DNA of 64,000 bases from Chrysomallon squamiferum. Lineage: Eukaryota; Mollusca; Gastropoda; Neomphalida; Peltospiridae. The DNA lies in the NCBI GenBank assembly GCA_012295275.1, contig CM022672.1, positions 24,637,930 to 24,701,929 on the forward strand. Direction: 5' to 3'. Below, one piece after another: positions 15,155 through 26,009 of this stretch (position 1 is the stretch's first letter; each line of letters begins with the position of its first letter). Position numbers and translations under genes: made by a program. The notes below the pieces were generated by a model, which ran no database searches, was not told the DNA's origin, and was given only the letters and a program-made list of their open reading frames with translations.

Positions 15155-18100
15155 TGTGTGTGTGTTTACTTGTCTATATTTGTTCACACTTAAAATTATG
15201 TGATTGTAGACAAAATATACAAATTTATAAACAATTGTACAGATCTAAACTTAATGACTAAAATTAATAAGTCTTAATTCTAAATGACCTTTATAATATG
15301 AAAGCAAATAATTCTAATTGTAATAGTTAAACTGACTGACAGGAATGATTGTACAGACTTCAAATTAATCTTGTGTTAGAATTTAGAGGACAAACAAAGA
15401 TCACCTTATTATAATAGAAACGACCACACCTGTAACAGAAACACACAACACAACACTGCAGGTTACCTACCAGAAGTCTTCGTGCTTTTTCATCTTTGTT
15501 CTTCAACTTCTGAGCTTTCCGTATTCCACGATTACTTATCAAACTAGGTGGCTTTAATGTATTTTGTGAAGGCATTATATAAATATAAACAAGTACTCTC
15601 TACATATAAAAACTGACACCAATATCACAGCAAAAAAAAGTGCTGGAATGTATCTAGTAGCGTGCTGATCCTAAATATAGTTCCAGTTCTCCATATATCA
15701 GTCAGATCAAACAACAGTTTGGGTTTTTGTGATACTGGTGTAGTGTATCACAATGTAGATGTAACCTAGAGTGAAATACTTTAACAATTCACAACAGAAT
15801 ATCCCACAGTCCCTTCTGCTAATAATCAGTCGAAACAATCAATGGCCATCACCATCAATATACAGACCAGGCAACTGTATGTTGAGCTAAATTTGGCAGC
15901 AGGAAATATATTACCATGCAGAACTTGTACAGTGATCAAGAAAGCAAGCAGTGCATGAGTGAAAATGTTGAGGGTTGAATCACATGAATATCAGTGAAAG
16001 CAGTAAAGCAGAACAAAAATTTGACCTCTGAAGGATACAATAGGTCATTCATACATTTGGAAACATCCTGTATGTAGTGTTAAAACTGTGGTAGATATTC
16101 GTGAAAGCAGACATGAAAACTGATAAATTATGCATGCATGGTAGCAATGTTTCTTTGATGGAGTTTTAATGCAAAGTTTAATCATAAAAATGTTCTGCCA
16201 TGCATGAGCAAATGCTGTAGTGAGCTAGAAGAATTTTAAGAGAACAACTCAATGACTTGGCATTTTACATGTCATGATATTATAAATAAATAAATGAGAA
16301 TTGGCAAACTGCCAGAACTGCCGTTTAGTTCTGTTTTTTGATAGGAAGTAAAGGAAGACCATTGTTATTATATTTTATATACATCTTGACACAAACATAT
16401 ATGTCTTGTTATCAAATACGTGTTTTTTTAAACAAAAGCGACCCCCTGCTTAACATTTTGACACAACTTCAATATAAATTATAACAAGATATGTATTAAC
16501 TAAAAACTGGGAATGCTTATGTACACGTATGCAGATATGTGGGATTGGCCTTCATTGTCAGCAGAAATGTCTTCATGTGATCTTTGTATGTCCTCTACAT
16601 TTATTATGTCACGTTGTTTATTGTTCACATCTTGGAAATATATGCTTAACAAAAGAAAGGTTCTATGATAAAAATAATTAGATTTTTTTTTCAAAAGAAC
16701 CCACCCCCATTAAATTTCATGTAACTCATACTGGCCTCAAAACAGTTAATTGATATTAATGTCAGTCACAGACTGTAATTAATGTGAGTTTTTAAAACTA
16801 ATAATTTATTTCTCAAGTCTTATTTATAATGGAAAAGGAAATTCCAAATAAAAATCCTATCAAACATGTAAGATATCAATTAAAACATTTCACAGTAACA
16901 TTTTATTAACTTGTTACCAACAAACAATTTTTTTATTTATAGTAATTACACAACAAGCAAAAGAAATACATATTTGTCAACTTTTCAACAAATTTTAACT
17001 TGATTTGTTAAAATATAATCAGGCTACAGGTTTGTTTTTAAAGTAAAACAAAAAAATATTTATGTTTACTTTTGGAGCTGTTTGTTACTGAATATCAATT
17101 TCAGACATTAAACAATCTAAACAATTCATACATATATTTATTTTTAATAAAGAAAATCAATTGTAGGTATGTATATCCAAAAATATAGTTATATATATAT
17201 ATTGTACTTTATTGATTTATACCCAGCTGTCATTACCTTCAAACCCTGTAAACAATTTAATTATAGTTCACAAACAAGTTTTATTATACTTGTAGATAAA
17301 ACTAAGCTTATTCAACCGTTATAAAATTTTAAATTATATTTTAAATTATTATAATTTTTTATTAATTTTTGTTTTTGTTTTTATTTAATTTTGATTATTT
17401 ACGTCTTTTTTTATAAATATTTTTTTTTTTTTTTTTTATTATTAATATCACTTCCTTTTTACTTAGACAAACATACATGTATACATTTAAAATTCACTAA
17501 ATATATCTGAGAAAAATACTTTATTTGTATTTGTAAATAAGATACACTTATTTGTATATTTTATTTGTAAATAAATAAATAAGATCAAGACAATGGTAGG
17601 AGGATGACATTTTCCCCCCTATCTTATCTGAATAATTTTTCTCTGGCAAAAAAACAATAAGAAAAATTTACAAAACTGATATGATTTTAAAAATATGATA
17701 AAATTTTTGAAAATCAAGTTTCAATATTAATTTTTAAAAATTTAAAAAAAAAAAATAAAAAAATGAAAAAAAAAATATAACAATAAGAAAATAAAAACAA
17801 AGTTTTAAATTCTTAAATACTTGAATGCTAATATCTAATAAGATTATAAATGATTATGCTGATGATAATTTTAATAATAATCCCTACCTGTTGTTCTTTG
17901 GAAAGTGGAATTGAATCTAAGAAACTGACCAATGGCTGGAGTAACATGAGACAGAATTCAGTCAGTTGAAAGACGAGTGTCAATAGTGGCTGAGGCAGAC
18001 AGGTCATCAAATACTTCATTAGAAGACTTACTACAGGCTTCATGTATTCATTCACAACGATCCTTTTAGTTGTGCGAGGTGGATACAAACGTTCCACAGC

Positions 18101-21100
18101 AATAGCCATTTTCTTTTTCTCTGGTTTCTCAGAATTAATATATTTTCAGTATATAAAATTATTACTTTTTTTTTTTGGTAAAATCAGTGAAAAGTATAAG
18201 ATATTTTACATCAAGTTTTCAGAAAAGATATTTTTGTAACTAAATTTAAAAAAAAAAAAAATAAAATTTACAACAAATTTTGAGAGAAAGGTCTTCAAGA
18301 TACGTTAAAAATACAGCACAATAATGCAGGCAGCTGTAACAGGCAGAAAGCTTGATGCGAAGTTGTACATGTGTCACAGTTCCCCTCTTTTATAGCTACC
18401 TTGCTGTGCTAGGTCACACTGAGAGAGACAATGTGTGGCTGTTACCACAAATACTCTGATAAATACAACACTGGATGTGTAGGTGGTAAAGTTACTGTAA
18501 TTTACTTTTTAGTTGTTTTTATTCTTTCTTTTTTTACATAATTCATGTATTTAAAAAAATTAAAATTATACAATAATTATGAAATAAGTGTTGATATATA
18601 TATATATATATATATATTTTTATTTTTTTTTTTTAGGGGGTGTTTCTCATTGTAGTTTTGGAACAGAAATATTTTTTTTCCTTTATAATACTGATTATTA
18701 GATTATTAAATCTATTGTTAAACTTAATTAAAATTTTCATCAGCATCATATACAGATATTGCAAATATAAAATATCTAATAACAAAGAAAAAAAAAAAAA
18801 AATTTCCCTCTAAAACAGAAATCATAAGAAGACTATAAGAGATAAAAAATCCATTAGCACATTAAAAAACATCACAGAACCAATAACAGTTAAAACCACA
18901 ATGGTTAGACACCTCTGTAATTTGCATAAATATAATCATCAAATGTTCATTTTACTTTAAATACATGCATAAATCTTTTAATTAATGAATATATTTTTCA
19001 CATACAAACACACACACACAAAAGAATGTCTATAATGCAGCCTTCCAGAATATTGCTGCTGCAACATTCATCATCAGTTTATTTTATTATGTTCTTTAAA
19101 GTAATATTTCAAACAAAAGTTACATGTATGTACTATATGTAAGAACCTGTAAAGTAACATACCTAATGAATAATAATATTATACATTGCAAACATTCATT
19201 CAGTGTCATAAACATTTTCTGAAACAATATCCAGATCTCATAACTTTTTGTCTGGTAAAATAATAACTATTTTCTTTCTTTTTTAACTGTTTATGGTCAT
19301 TAAATGCAACAAAAAGGAACAAAAGATGACCATTTTCAAAAGCAGAAAATTAAAAACATGCAAATAAGTGTAAAATACATAACTCATAATTATATTAAAA
19401 TTATTTGACAATGTATATTTTTCAAAATTAATGTTGTTTGATATGAAACATTATTTTTCATTATATCTTTATCAAGTAACTTGTCTTTTGATCTTGAGTA
19501 GGAAACATTTTAATCGTTGAATCAAGTGGGCTTTTTTAATAACATAAGATAAGTATATCTGAATTATATTTATAAATTTGTATCTGAAAAAAAAAAAAAT
19601 TTTAATTATCTGCAGACTGACAATGTTTTTTTTTTTAAAATTATTATTATTATTTTTTGTATTTTTTTTTTAAGCATTCATCCGGCAATGAAAATGCCTT
19701 CATCATGGTTCTGTTGTCACAACATTTCCCATTACAGAAGACATGAAGACACTGTGATGGGTAGAAGGGTGTCTTGCTCTAGTGATAATCTTTATCACAG
19801 ATGATTGATTGCACATAGTAAAATTAATATTATAATAAATGTATGTGTTGAAACATGTATACCTTCACCAAGCGACTCACTTCATTTAAGCACATATCAG
19901 TTTTCAAAATACAGTTAAACAACAAGTTATGCAAGGTACTTTAAAAGTTCAGTTTCTGGCATTGTTTAAGAGAATATCTTCAGAAAACTGAACTTTCATC
20001 TCTGACTTGGTGTCTGTGTTTCCTTAGTTTAGCTGAAGTTCTTCATTTGTTAATTTACCTATAAATATTTTACTTTAGAAAATCTCATAATAGGAGAAAG
20101 GAGAAAAAAAAGAAGAAAAAAAGAAGAGAACTGTCTATTTTGGTATATATGCATATATATTATTTTGAATCAAACCAAGTCACAACTGATCCAGCTTAAA
20201 AGATAGTGTCTGCTGAAATGCATTTGTGTGAAAGTTTCTTTTTTTGTTTCTTTTTTAAAATCTAAATATGTTTTTTGATAATTAAAAGAATAAAGTTGTA
20301 ATGCAGAAATATTTTTCTATCATAAAGTTTTAGTTTGAATAAAATATTAAAATAAGTGAAATTTCAGTATAAATATATTACACACATTCAAGACATAAAT
20401 TCTACAATTTATTTTTAATTTGGCTTAAGAATCAATAATATATACTAAATTTTGCTTCAAAAAAATTATTTCTTTAAAGAATATATTCTTTTCTAGAAAG
20501 TTTACTGGAAAAGAGAAGGGTTTATCTAACTCCTTTGGGAAAAAAAAAAAAAAAGCTTGTGAATGTTACTACCATGTGGTTACAACATGCAGCCTTGACA
20601 CTCTAAGTATGGCACCAGGACAATTACAGTTAAACAATAGTTTTGTATTTCACCTTGTTTAAGTACTAGCACACTTGTCAGGCAATGACCTGCAGACATG
20701 TATTTTAATACAACAAACTTCATGACATCACGTTTCTTTAGACATAATAGAAAGAAAAAAAACATAATAATAATTTTAAAAAAAAAAAAAAAAAAAATTA
20801 CATATTAAATAAAGATAGACTCCTTCTCCTACAGCTATTCACTACCAAATTAAAAATAATTTTGCAATTTTCATGTGGTTTCTTGTAATGTAAATATTTC
20901 ACTTAACCGTACATAAACACATTTCTCTACATATAATTGCCATAAAAGGTTATAATATTGGAAATGTATTTTATAAGATTTCAATAATAGGTTCCTCTGC
21001 ATAAGTTGCATAATTATAATTATTTATATTCTTCAAAAATAATTATCTTTTTAACTTTGTTGCATAAATAAATCTTTTATATCTACATGTAAATACTAAA

Positions 21101-24100
21101 TTAAAAATAAAATGGAGCTAAAATTGAAAACACATGAACAATTAAACATCAATTCCTAGTTCACTGCATCAGTACGTTACATATGTTATTTATCTGAATA
21201 TGAATACAATATATTTGTTAACATACTACAGCCACTTGTAAATAATCATTTTTTGTTGTATTTACTGATTAGAATATTAAATGAAGTGTTTGTCTTTAAC
21301 ACTGTTGTTTTGTTTTTTACTTACTTATTTGGTTCTTTACTAATGTGAATATCACTTAGCATCTAAACAACAATTTGTGAATTGGAAACATTCCATGTTA
21401 AAAACTGTTTATTCATAAGAACTTTGTACAGTTTCAGTAATCAAGAAGAAAAAAAATTATTTCTAAACTTTTTAATCTTGCCTTTATAAAAACTCACTTT
21501 GTGTATCACTATACACAAATGTTTTCTCCGATATTATAAGCTGTATGTGTGTATGCATGCATGAATTGTTACACACACACACACACACACATACACACAC
21601 AAAAACAAAAACAAAAACAATGAAATAAAAATCACATAAAGTAATCAATGAAAATTGTATCCACTTAAACCCAGGTGTTATTGGACTGTTTCCCATTCGT
21701 AATACAAAAAGAAAAAGAAAATGAATAACTAATTTCAATATAGGGTGTTCATTAATATTTCTCACTGTGCACCATATAAGTAGACTAAGTGATTATAAAG
21801 TCCACAACACTCTTACTCCTATATTGATTAAATTCATCAATACATTTGTTCATATTAAGACACTGTGCACCTAAGACAATCTGAATCCCAAAAAGATAAA
21901 AACTAATAAAACTAAATCTTTACTACTAAACATATTATATAGTAATGTATATTTTGATATTTTGAATCTTTAAAACCTGCAGTGCTGGTTCTGCTGTGAG
22001 TGAATTAAATAAAATAAAAGCAACAAATTGTTTTTCTTTTATTCTCTCTAGACCGAATTTTTTCTAAATTTATTTTACCAATACTTTACGACTTTTGTAT
22101 CAGTAAAACCAATTTCTTTTTAGATATATTTATGTTAAGAAACAGTTCTGATCTGGAACAAAGCCAAAATAACTTGGTATCAATACACAGCAGTAGTGAA
22201 TGCTATGTGTATATGATTATGTTCATTTCACAACACTATTCATTGATTGCTTGGATACACACATATAAAAAATATGTCCTTATGACGCAAAACATTGAAG
22301 AACTTGAATATTGGTTTACGTGATCAAACAGCATGCAGTATACTTGTTACCCTCTGACACAAACCAAGGATCAATAACCTGTATCTATATAATTCTCTGA
22401 ATAACAACACTGTATGGCCAAAAGAAGTATACATTACTTTTAAAAACGGTTTAATAAGTTTGGAAAAACATCTTATAGTTAATATATTTATATATTTTTT
22501 AAATAAGTGATAAAATGTTTAAAGCTTAGGTGAAATAACTGATATATGAAAATAATCGTCTTAGTGAGAATTACATTATACAAGAAGACCTAGGACTCAG
22601 TCTTAGTAGAATTTTTGACCATGTGTATAAAATTGTAAAATAAATAAATAAATATAAAATAAAATAAATTATATAAATTATAACACACCAAACAACTTTT
22701 CTACTTTAGGCCATGGAAGATAGGAATATATAAAATTCTAATCACTGTTATTAAAAGTCTTATAGTTTAAAAAAAAAAATGAATTGTTATGTTAGCAGAT
22801 ATTACCAGTTATTTTTTTTTAAAATAGAAGAGATTTTTATAGTTAAGATTATATTTTAAAGTTGACTTTTTGAGATTTTTGCCAAAATTCTAATCACTGT
22901 TATTAAAACAGTCAAATCTGCTTTTTGTTTATCAGTTTATGATAAAAAAAAAAAAATGAATACTTAATAATGTTATCTGCTTAACATCTGATTAAAAAAC
23001 AGATACTGGAATTGGGAAACAGACTCAGATTTGGTATTAATCAAATGTTTTTAAAACATATCTATAGGAAATTTATGCTTGGCAATTATGCCCCTAGTCA
23101 ATGGTCAGATGGTTAATACTGGTGAATTGTTTATATATTATATATATATTTTTGTGAATCTAACCTAATATTTTTGTTCTTAGAGCATTTCTTGAAAAAC
23201 TGACAGTGTATCTAAATATTAACTTGATAATTTTATATTGCTCATTAAACTCAATTCAAATTATCCTACATACTGAAAACATTAACATGTTTCAAAAAAT
23301 TAGACAATCATGTATCAACTGCCTACTTTCCAAAACACTAAAATAAGTAAATAAAAAATTAATAATATTCATGAACAAACTCACTGATAATTTTTATGGG
23401 TAAAAAAACAAACATTAAAAAAAAAAAAAAAAAAATTAAAATGTTGGAACAACTTATTATGAGTGTTCTTATAGCAGGGTTCAGCCATAACAGAAGCCAT
23501 CTACCCTGAGATATCAGATTTTATGGCATTGTAAAGCTTGTATTCTGAGTATTTAGTATTTCAGACTTATTTATAACTAAGTTGTTGGCAATTCTCATTT
23601 TGTTGATGTCAGAACAATGGCAAATATTTAACAACAAAACACAAACACAAACACAACCAGCAAAATGACTGTAATAAAAACCACAAATGAAAAATAGATA
23701 TGACAAACTGAATGGGTCAAAAGGTTTTATGCTGCTGGGTGAAAAGGAGTTAGAATGGGTGACTTTCAATGAAGATAAAAATGCTATATTTTTATTCCAT
23801 GTACAGTCTGAATGTAATAATTTAAGAAATAAACTGAAAACAAAACATCCACACAAATGTAGTGAATTTCAAACAAAATGTTCTGCAATCGAGTTAGCAA
23901 AATTGAAAACAAGAAAAGCAGTGGAAGCACAATGGATATTAATACAATTTTTTTTTTAATGAACATTCAATTGTCAAATATATTATGGGGCTCCCAACTT
24001 TTACTGTTGCCTTCCAGATTAAAAAAATATTAAGCTCAAGATATCAATAACAATGTCATTAGTTAAAATAATTTAATGGATTTAAACACACAAATATATA

Positions 24101-25344
24101 ATATTACACCACTGAATTCTTTATATACATATTTTCCCAAAGGTTGAGATCATCAATATTTAATAGACTCTAATATAAAAATGAATAACTAATTTGGAAT
24201 TCTTTTTATTTTTTACATGTCAAATTATACTAACTTCATGCAGTGTAACACTACTGAAAGCTATTGATCTGATGCAAGAAATATTTGGTATTACATTTTA
24301 TACCATCCATTATAAACAACTCTGTAGAACTACAGCAAAATTTGATGGTGGGCTTAAATATTTTAGGTGATTTGTTTTGGCATTATATTGTAATGCAAAT
24401 GAAATGAAAAAGTTGCAGAATCATTAAAAAGACATGTTCTGTATAAATGAAAAGTAATAATAATAGAAAAAGACATCAAGAAATGATCAATTCTAAACTA
24501 TTTTTTGTGTATTTTGGTATACAGCTATTTATATGACTGAACAAGTGTAACAAAATCTAAAGCTCTCATTCTAGTGTACTTCAGTGTTTTATATAATATA
24601 GTCACCATTAATTTTTTTTTTTTTTTTTTTTTTTTTATAAATGTAATAATTAGAAAGGAAATTTGGTACTAACACCCATTCTGATCAATTTAAAATGTTT
24701 TATAACTTGAACTATTAAAATGTTCTTAATGAAACAATATTAATTATGAATATATTTTTATATATAAATTTTAACTTTTGTTTGGTTTTTTAAAATATAA
24801 AATGAAATTATAATGTTTAAGTTTATTAATAATGTGCTTGAAATCAGTAATATCCATCAGTATTTTGATAACATTTTTACTGCAATCATCCGATTTCGGT
24901 AATAAATACGTCTGTATGCAAACTAGAAGTAGTGGTTTGGAAACAGGATTAAAGGGAGACAACCATTTAATGTTGATACTTTTGGATTTATTCGATCTTT
25001 ATGCGCGGAAATTACAAATCAAAGCCTTTACTTTGCTGTAACAACAACAACATCTATTAATTCAGAAACCTATCTTTTATAATAAAAACTTATCCACCGA
25101 TAAAAATACTAGATATATGATGGAATAATTTATGAAAGTGGGATGGTCACTACATACAAACCGGTGATAAATGGCAAAAATTTGTACACAACGACATAAA
25201 CAAAACAAATTGTGACAGAAAAGCATGGCTGATTGTGATAAAAATAGACAGAAAATAAAGAACACTTACAGAAGACTTATCAACTGGCTGAATAAAATGT
25301 TTCTTTTTTCTTGAGGGGCTCTTTTTAAGGGGAACACGAGACAT
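3486..25344 (-). CDS. HK: Hexokinase (ATP:D-hexose 6-phosphotransferase), single domain, alternative first exons
   Basis: Phosphorylates glucose at C6 using ATP, the entry step to glycolysis and the pentose-phosphate route. Common exons in transcript order: 7855-8017, 7492-7631, 6798-7013, 6359-6458, 6049-6128, 5649-5761, 5280-5435, 4780-4919, 4428-4564, 3486-3620 (TAA at 3486-3488). They total 1,380 nt and keep a single frame, giving 459 residues before any first exon. Visible family motifs in order: [14 protein letters not shown] (phosphate loop), [11 protein letters not shown] (sugar site), [48 protein letters not shown] and the C-terminal [14 protein letters not shown] adenosine-binding segment. 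Catalytic Asp is in the NDTVG motif. Only one kinase domain is present, unlike the duplicated vertebrate HK1-HK3, and the size matches invertebrate 50-kDa hexokinases. Three first exons give predicted products of 484, 533 and 494 residues. Head-to-head with the Abraxas-like gene. Confidence 0.95.
7447..7480 (+). repeat. (AT)n microsatellite in hexokinase intron
   Basis: About 17 AT units immediately upstream (plus-strand sense) of the 7492-7631 hexokinase exon, only about 10 bases from its donor. Confidence 0.95.
8899..8939 (+). repeat. (TG)n microsatellite
   Basis: About 20 perfect TG units in the 7.4-kb hexokinase intron. A second, slightly interrupted array lies at 15115-15165. Confidence 0.95.
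11855..11869. promoter_or_regulatory. Perfect NFI-type palindrome
   Basis: TTGGC, five spacer bases (TAATT), then GCCAA: the exact full-site consensus for nuclear factor I/CTF. It lies inside the unusually GC-rich 300-base patch of the hexokinase intron. Function is inferred from the motif alone. Confidence 0.45.
15115..15165 (+). repeat. (TG)n microsatellite
   Basis: Some 25 TG units with one TTTG interruption, about 300 bases from hexokinase exon 1c. Confidence 0.95.
15471..15575 (-). CDS. HK: Hexokinase alternative first coding exon 1c (proximal)
   Basis: ATG at 15575-15573 opens 35 codons, [20 protein letters not shown] followed by [15 protein letters not shown], ending at a GTAGGT donor in phase 0 that fits the common hexokinase acceptor at 8017. 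The peptide is basic and polar with no membrane segment. It is the closest of the three first exons to the common body (7.4-kb intron). A weak TATA-like CTATATTTAG lies about 100 bases upstream near 15675. A cryptic second GT four bases downstream of the donor would break the frame. Confidence 0.65.
15576..17887 (-). other. Hexokinase intron/promoter DNA between exons 1c and 1b
   Basis: Contains the presumptive 5' UTR and promoter of exon 1c (about 15576-15750), then AT-rich DNA with A/T homopolymers around 17410-17440 and 17740-17775. No coding exon was supported. Confidence 0.45.
17888..18109 (-). CDS. HK: Hexokinase alternative first coding exon 1b (hydrophobic N-terminus)
   Basis: ATG at 18109-18107 starts a 74-codon exon ending ...PLSKEQQ at a GTAGGG donor, phase 0, matching the common acceptor at 8017. 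An in-frame TGA lies 13 codons upstream of the ATG, so this is a true first coding exon rather than an internal one. Residues about 26-66 are rich in Leu, Val, Phe and Met, with segments such as [13 protein letters not shown] and [20 protein letters not shown] broken by prolines. That would suit a membrane anchor or a hydrophobic docking surface. It does not resemble the short mitochondrial-binding N-terminus of vertebrate HK1/HK2 as I know it. A TATA box lies about 280 bases upstream. Confidence 0.75.
18387..18394 (-). promoter_or_regulatory. TATA box for hexokinase exon 1b
   Basis: Minus-strand TATAAAAG in a GC-richer patch (plus strand CTTTTATAG). Transcription would be expected to start about 30 bases downstream, near 18360, leaving a 5' UTR of about 250 nt before the exon 1b ATG at 18109. 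It is the clearest core-promoter element in the window. Confidence 0.6.
22692..22732 (-). repeat. 41-bp perfect inverted copy of Abraxas-like exon 3
   Basis: Read on the minus strand, this segment is identical over 41 bases to 27008-27048, the start of the third coding exon of the Abraxas-like gene (it spans the codons for [12 protein letters not shown]). Identity stops abruptly at both ends; the exon's intron and its downstream sequence are not copied. It lies 4.3 kb away in inverted orientation, inside a hexokinase intron, and borders a local direct repeat. Confidence 0.9.
22732..22908 (+). repeat. 25-bp direct repeat pair flanking diverged 150-bp duplication
   Basis: AAAATTCTAATCACTGTTAT plus TAAAA occurs at 22732-22756 and again at 22884-22908. 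The DNA after each copy is loosely similar, with an A run followed by ATGAAT and later an AGCAGAT or ATCTGC stretch. This suggests an old tandem duplication of about 152 bases, the first copy of which abuts the 41-bp Abraxas-derived insert. Confidence 0.6.
25270..25344 (-). CDS. HK: Hexokinase alternative first coding exon 1a (distal)
   Basis: ATG at 25344-25342 starts 25 codons, [20 protein letters not shown] followed by VDKSS, and ends at a GTAAGT donor in phase 0. The next compatible acceptor is the first common hexokinase exon, beginning [10 protein letters not shown] at 8017. The peptide is strongly basic with an SRKKK cluster, so a nuclear or acidic-surface targeting role is possible but only inferred. 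It sits beside the divergent Abraxas-like promoter and is the most upstream, probably general-purpose, start. The intron to 8017 would be about 17 kb. Confidence 0.7.
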
Positions 25345-26009
25345 TCTTTAAACGCCTTCGCTGGACGAGTGAAGGTCAGTCGGTCACCTAGGATATGCTA
25401 GTACCTAAAATACAAGCCATGGAATAAAAATGATGTTTCGTTCATCGTCGAACATCATGAAATATTGTAGTATATAAATATTGTTAATAATTTCATCTAG
25501 GTGATCTATTTCAGGACTTAAAATATATTTTATGTTTATATTTAGTTGTCTATTATAATCTGCTGATAGCTTGATATAATCGATGGTTCATATTCAGTTT
25601 TTAAAATTTTATCATTACTGTTGACGTTGTGGAATAGTTGAACCAAGTATTCACATTATAGATGAATATTGGATTAAAAGAAAAAAAAAAAAAGAAGAAA
25701 GAAACGTGGAATAAATATTGGATTTAAAAAAAAATTGCTATGGGCAATTTTCATAATCAGAATTTGTTTTATTGGTTCTTTTACAATTTTGCTAGTAATT
25801 AATTAATTATTAACATTTTAAACAATAATCCCAATGACGAAAACAGACACAGACCGTTAAATTGTTTATATAAACGTTATTTTTTTCCAGATGTGTCTAA
25901 TTCACTTGCGAATAATAGATATTGTCAGAAACAGAAGTAGAACGAAGAGGTAATACAAATTGTACTGGTTACTCCAAACCAGAGGACAAAATTAAGAAAG
26001 AAAAGAAAT
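25345..26009. promoter_or_regulatory. Divergent promoter region, hexokinase exon 1a / Abraxas-like
   Basis: The start codons of the two genes are 665 bases apart and point away from each other. The part next to hexokinase (25350-25390) is locally richer in G+C and CpG than the surrounding DNA. No TATA box was seen for either gene. An ETS-type CCGGAAGT lies just inside Abraxas intron 1 at about 26179. The region must hold both 5' UTRs and core promoters. Confidence 0.6.

Larger units (their letters stand above)
8018..15470 (-). other. Hexokinase intron between exon 1c and the common body
   Basis: AT-rich, with no supported coding exon on either strand. It holds a TG microsatellite (8899-8939), a second TG array (15115-15165), a TTTA run (about 8404-8434) and poly-A tracts. 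Two patches stand out as richer in G+C: about 8515-8670, and about 11690-11990, which contains a perfect NFI-type palindrome. Both carry AGGTCA-type half-sites. They could be intronic enhancers or remnants of old repeats. Confidence 0.5.
18110..25269 (-). other. Hexokinase intron between exons 1b and 1a
   Basis: Holds the exon 1b 5' UTR and TATA box at its left end, an AT array at 18594-18617, many A/T runs (for example a T tract around 24611-24637), a CA/TG patch at 21572-21600, and a 41-base inverted copy of Abraxas-like coding sequence at 22692-22732. A GGGAGACAAC motif occurs at about 24954. No further coding exon was supported. Confidence 0.5.

Noticed and set aside
21484-21765. 93-codon minus-strand ORF with a VCVCVCVC stretch
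   Set aside because: Most of its middle is a translated CA/TG microsatellite; no homology signal.
23521-23966. Overlapping ORFs on both strands in hexokinase intron (up to 111 codons)
   Set aside because: Opposed frames over the same DNA, low-complexity residues, no splice sites or recognised motif.
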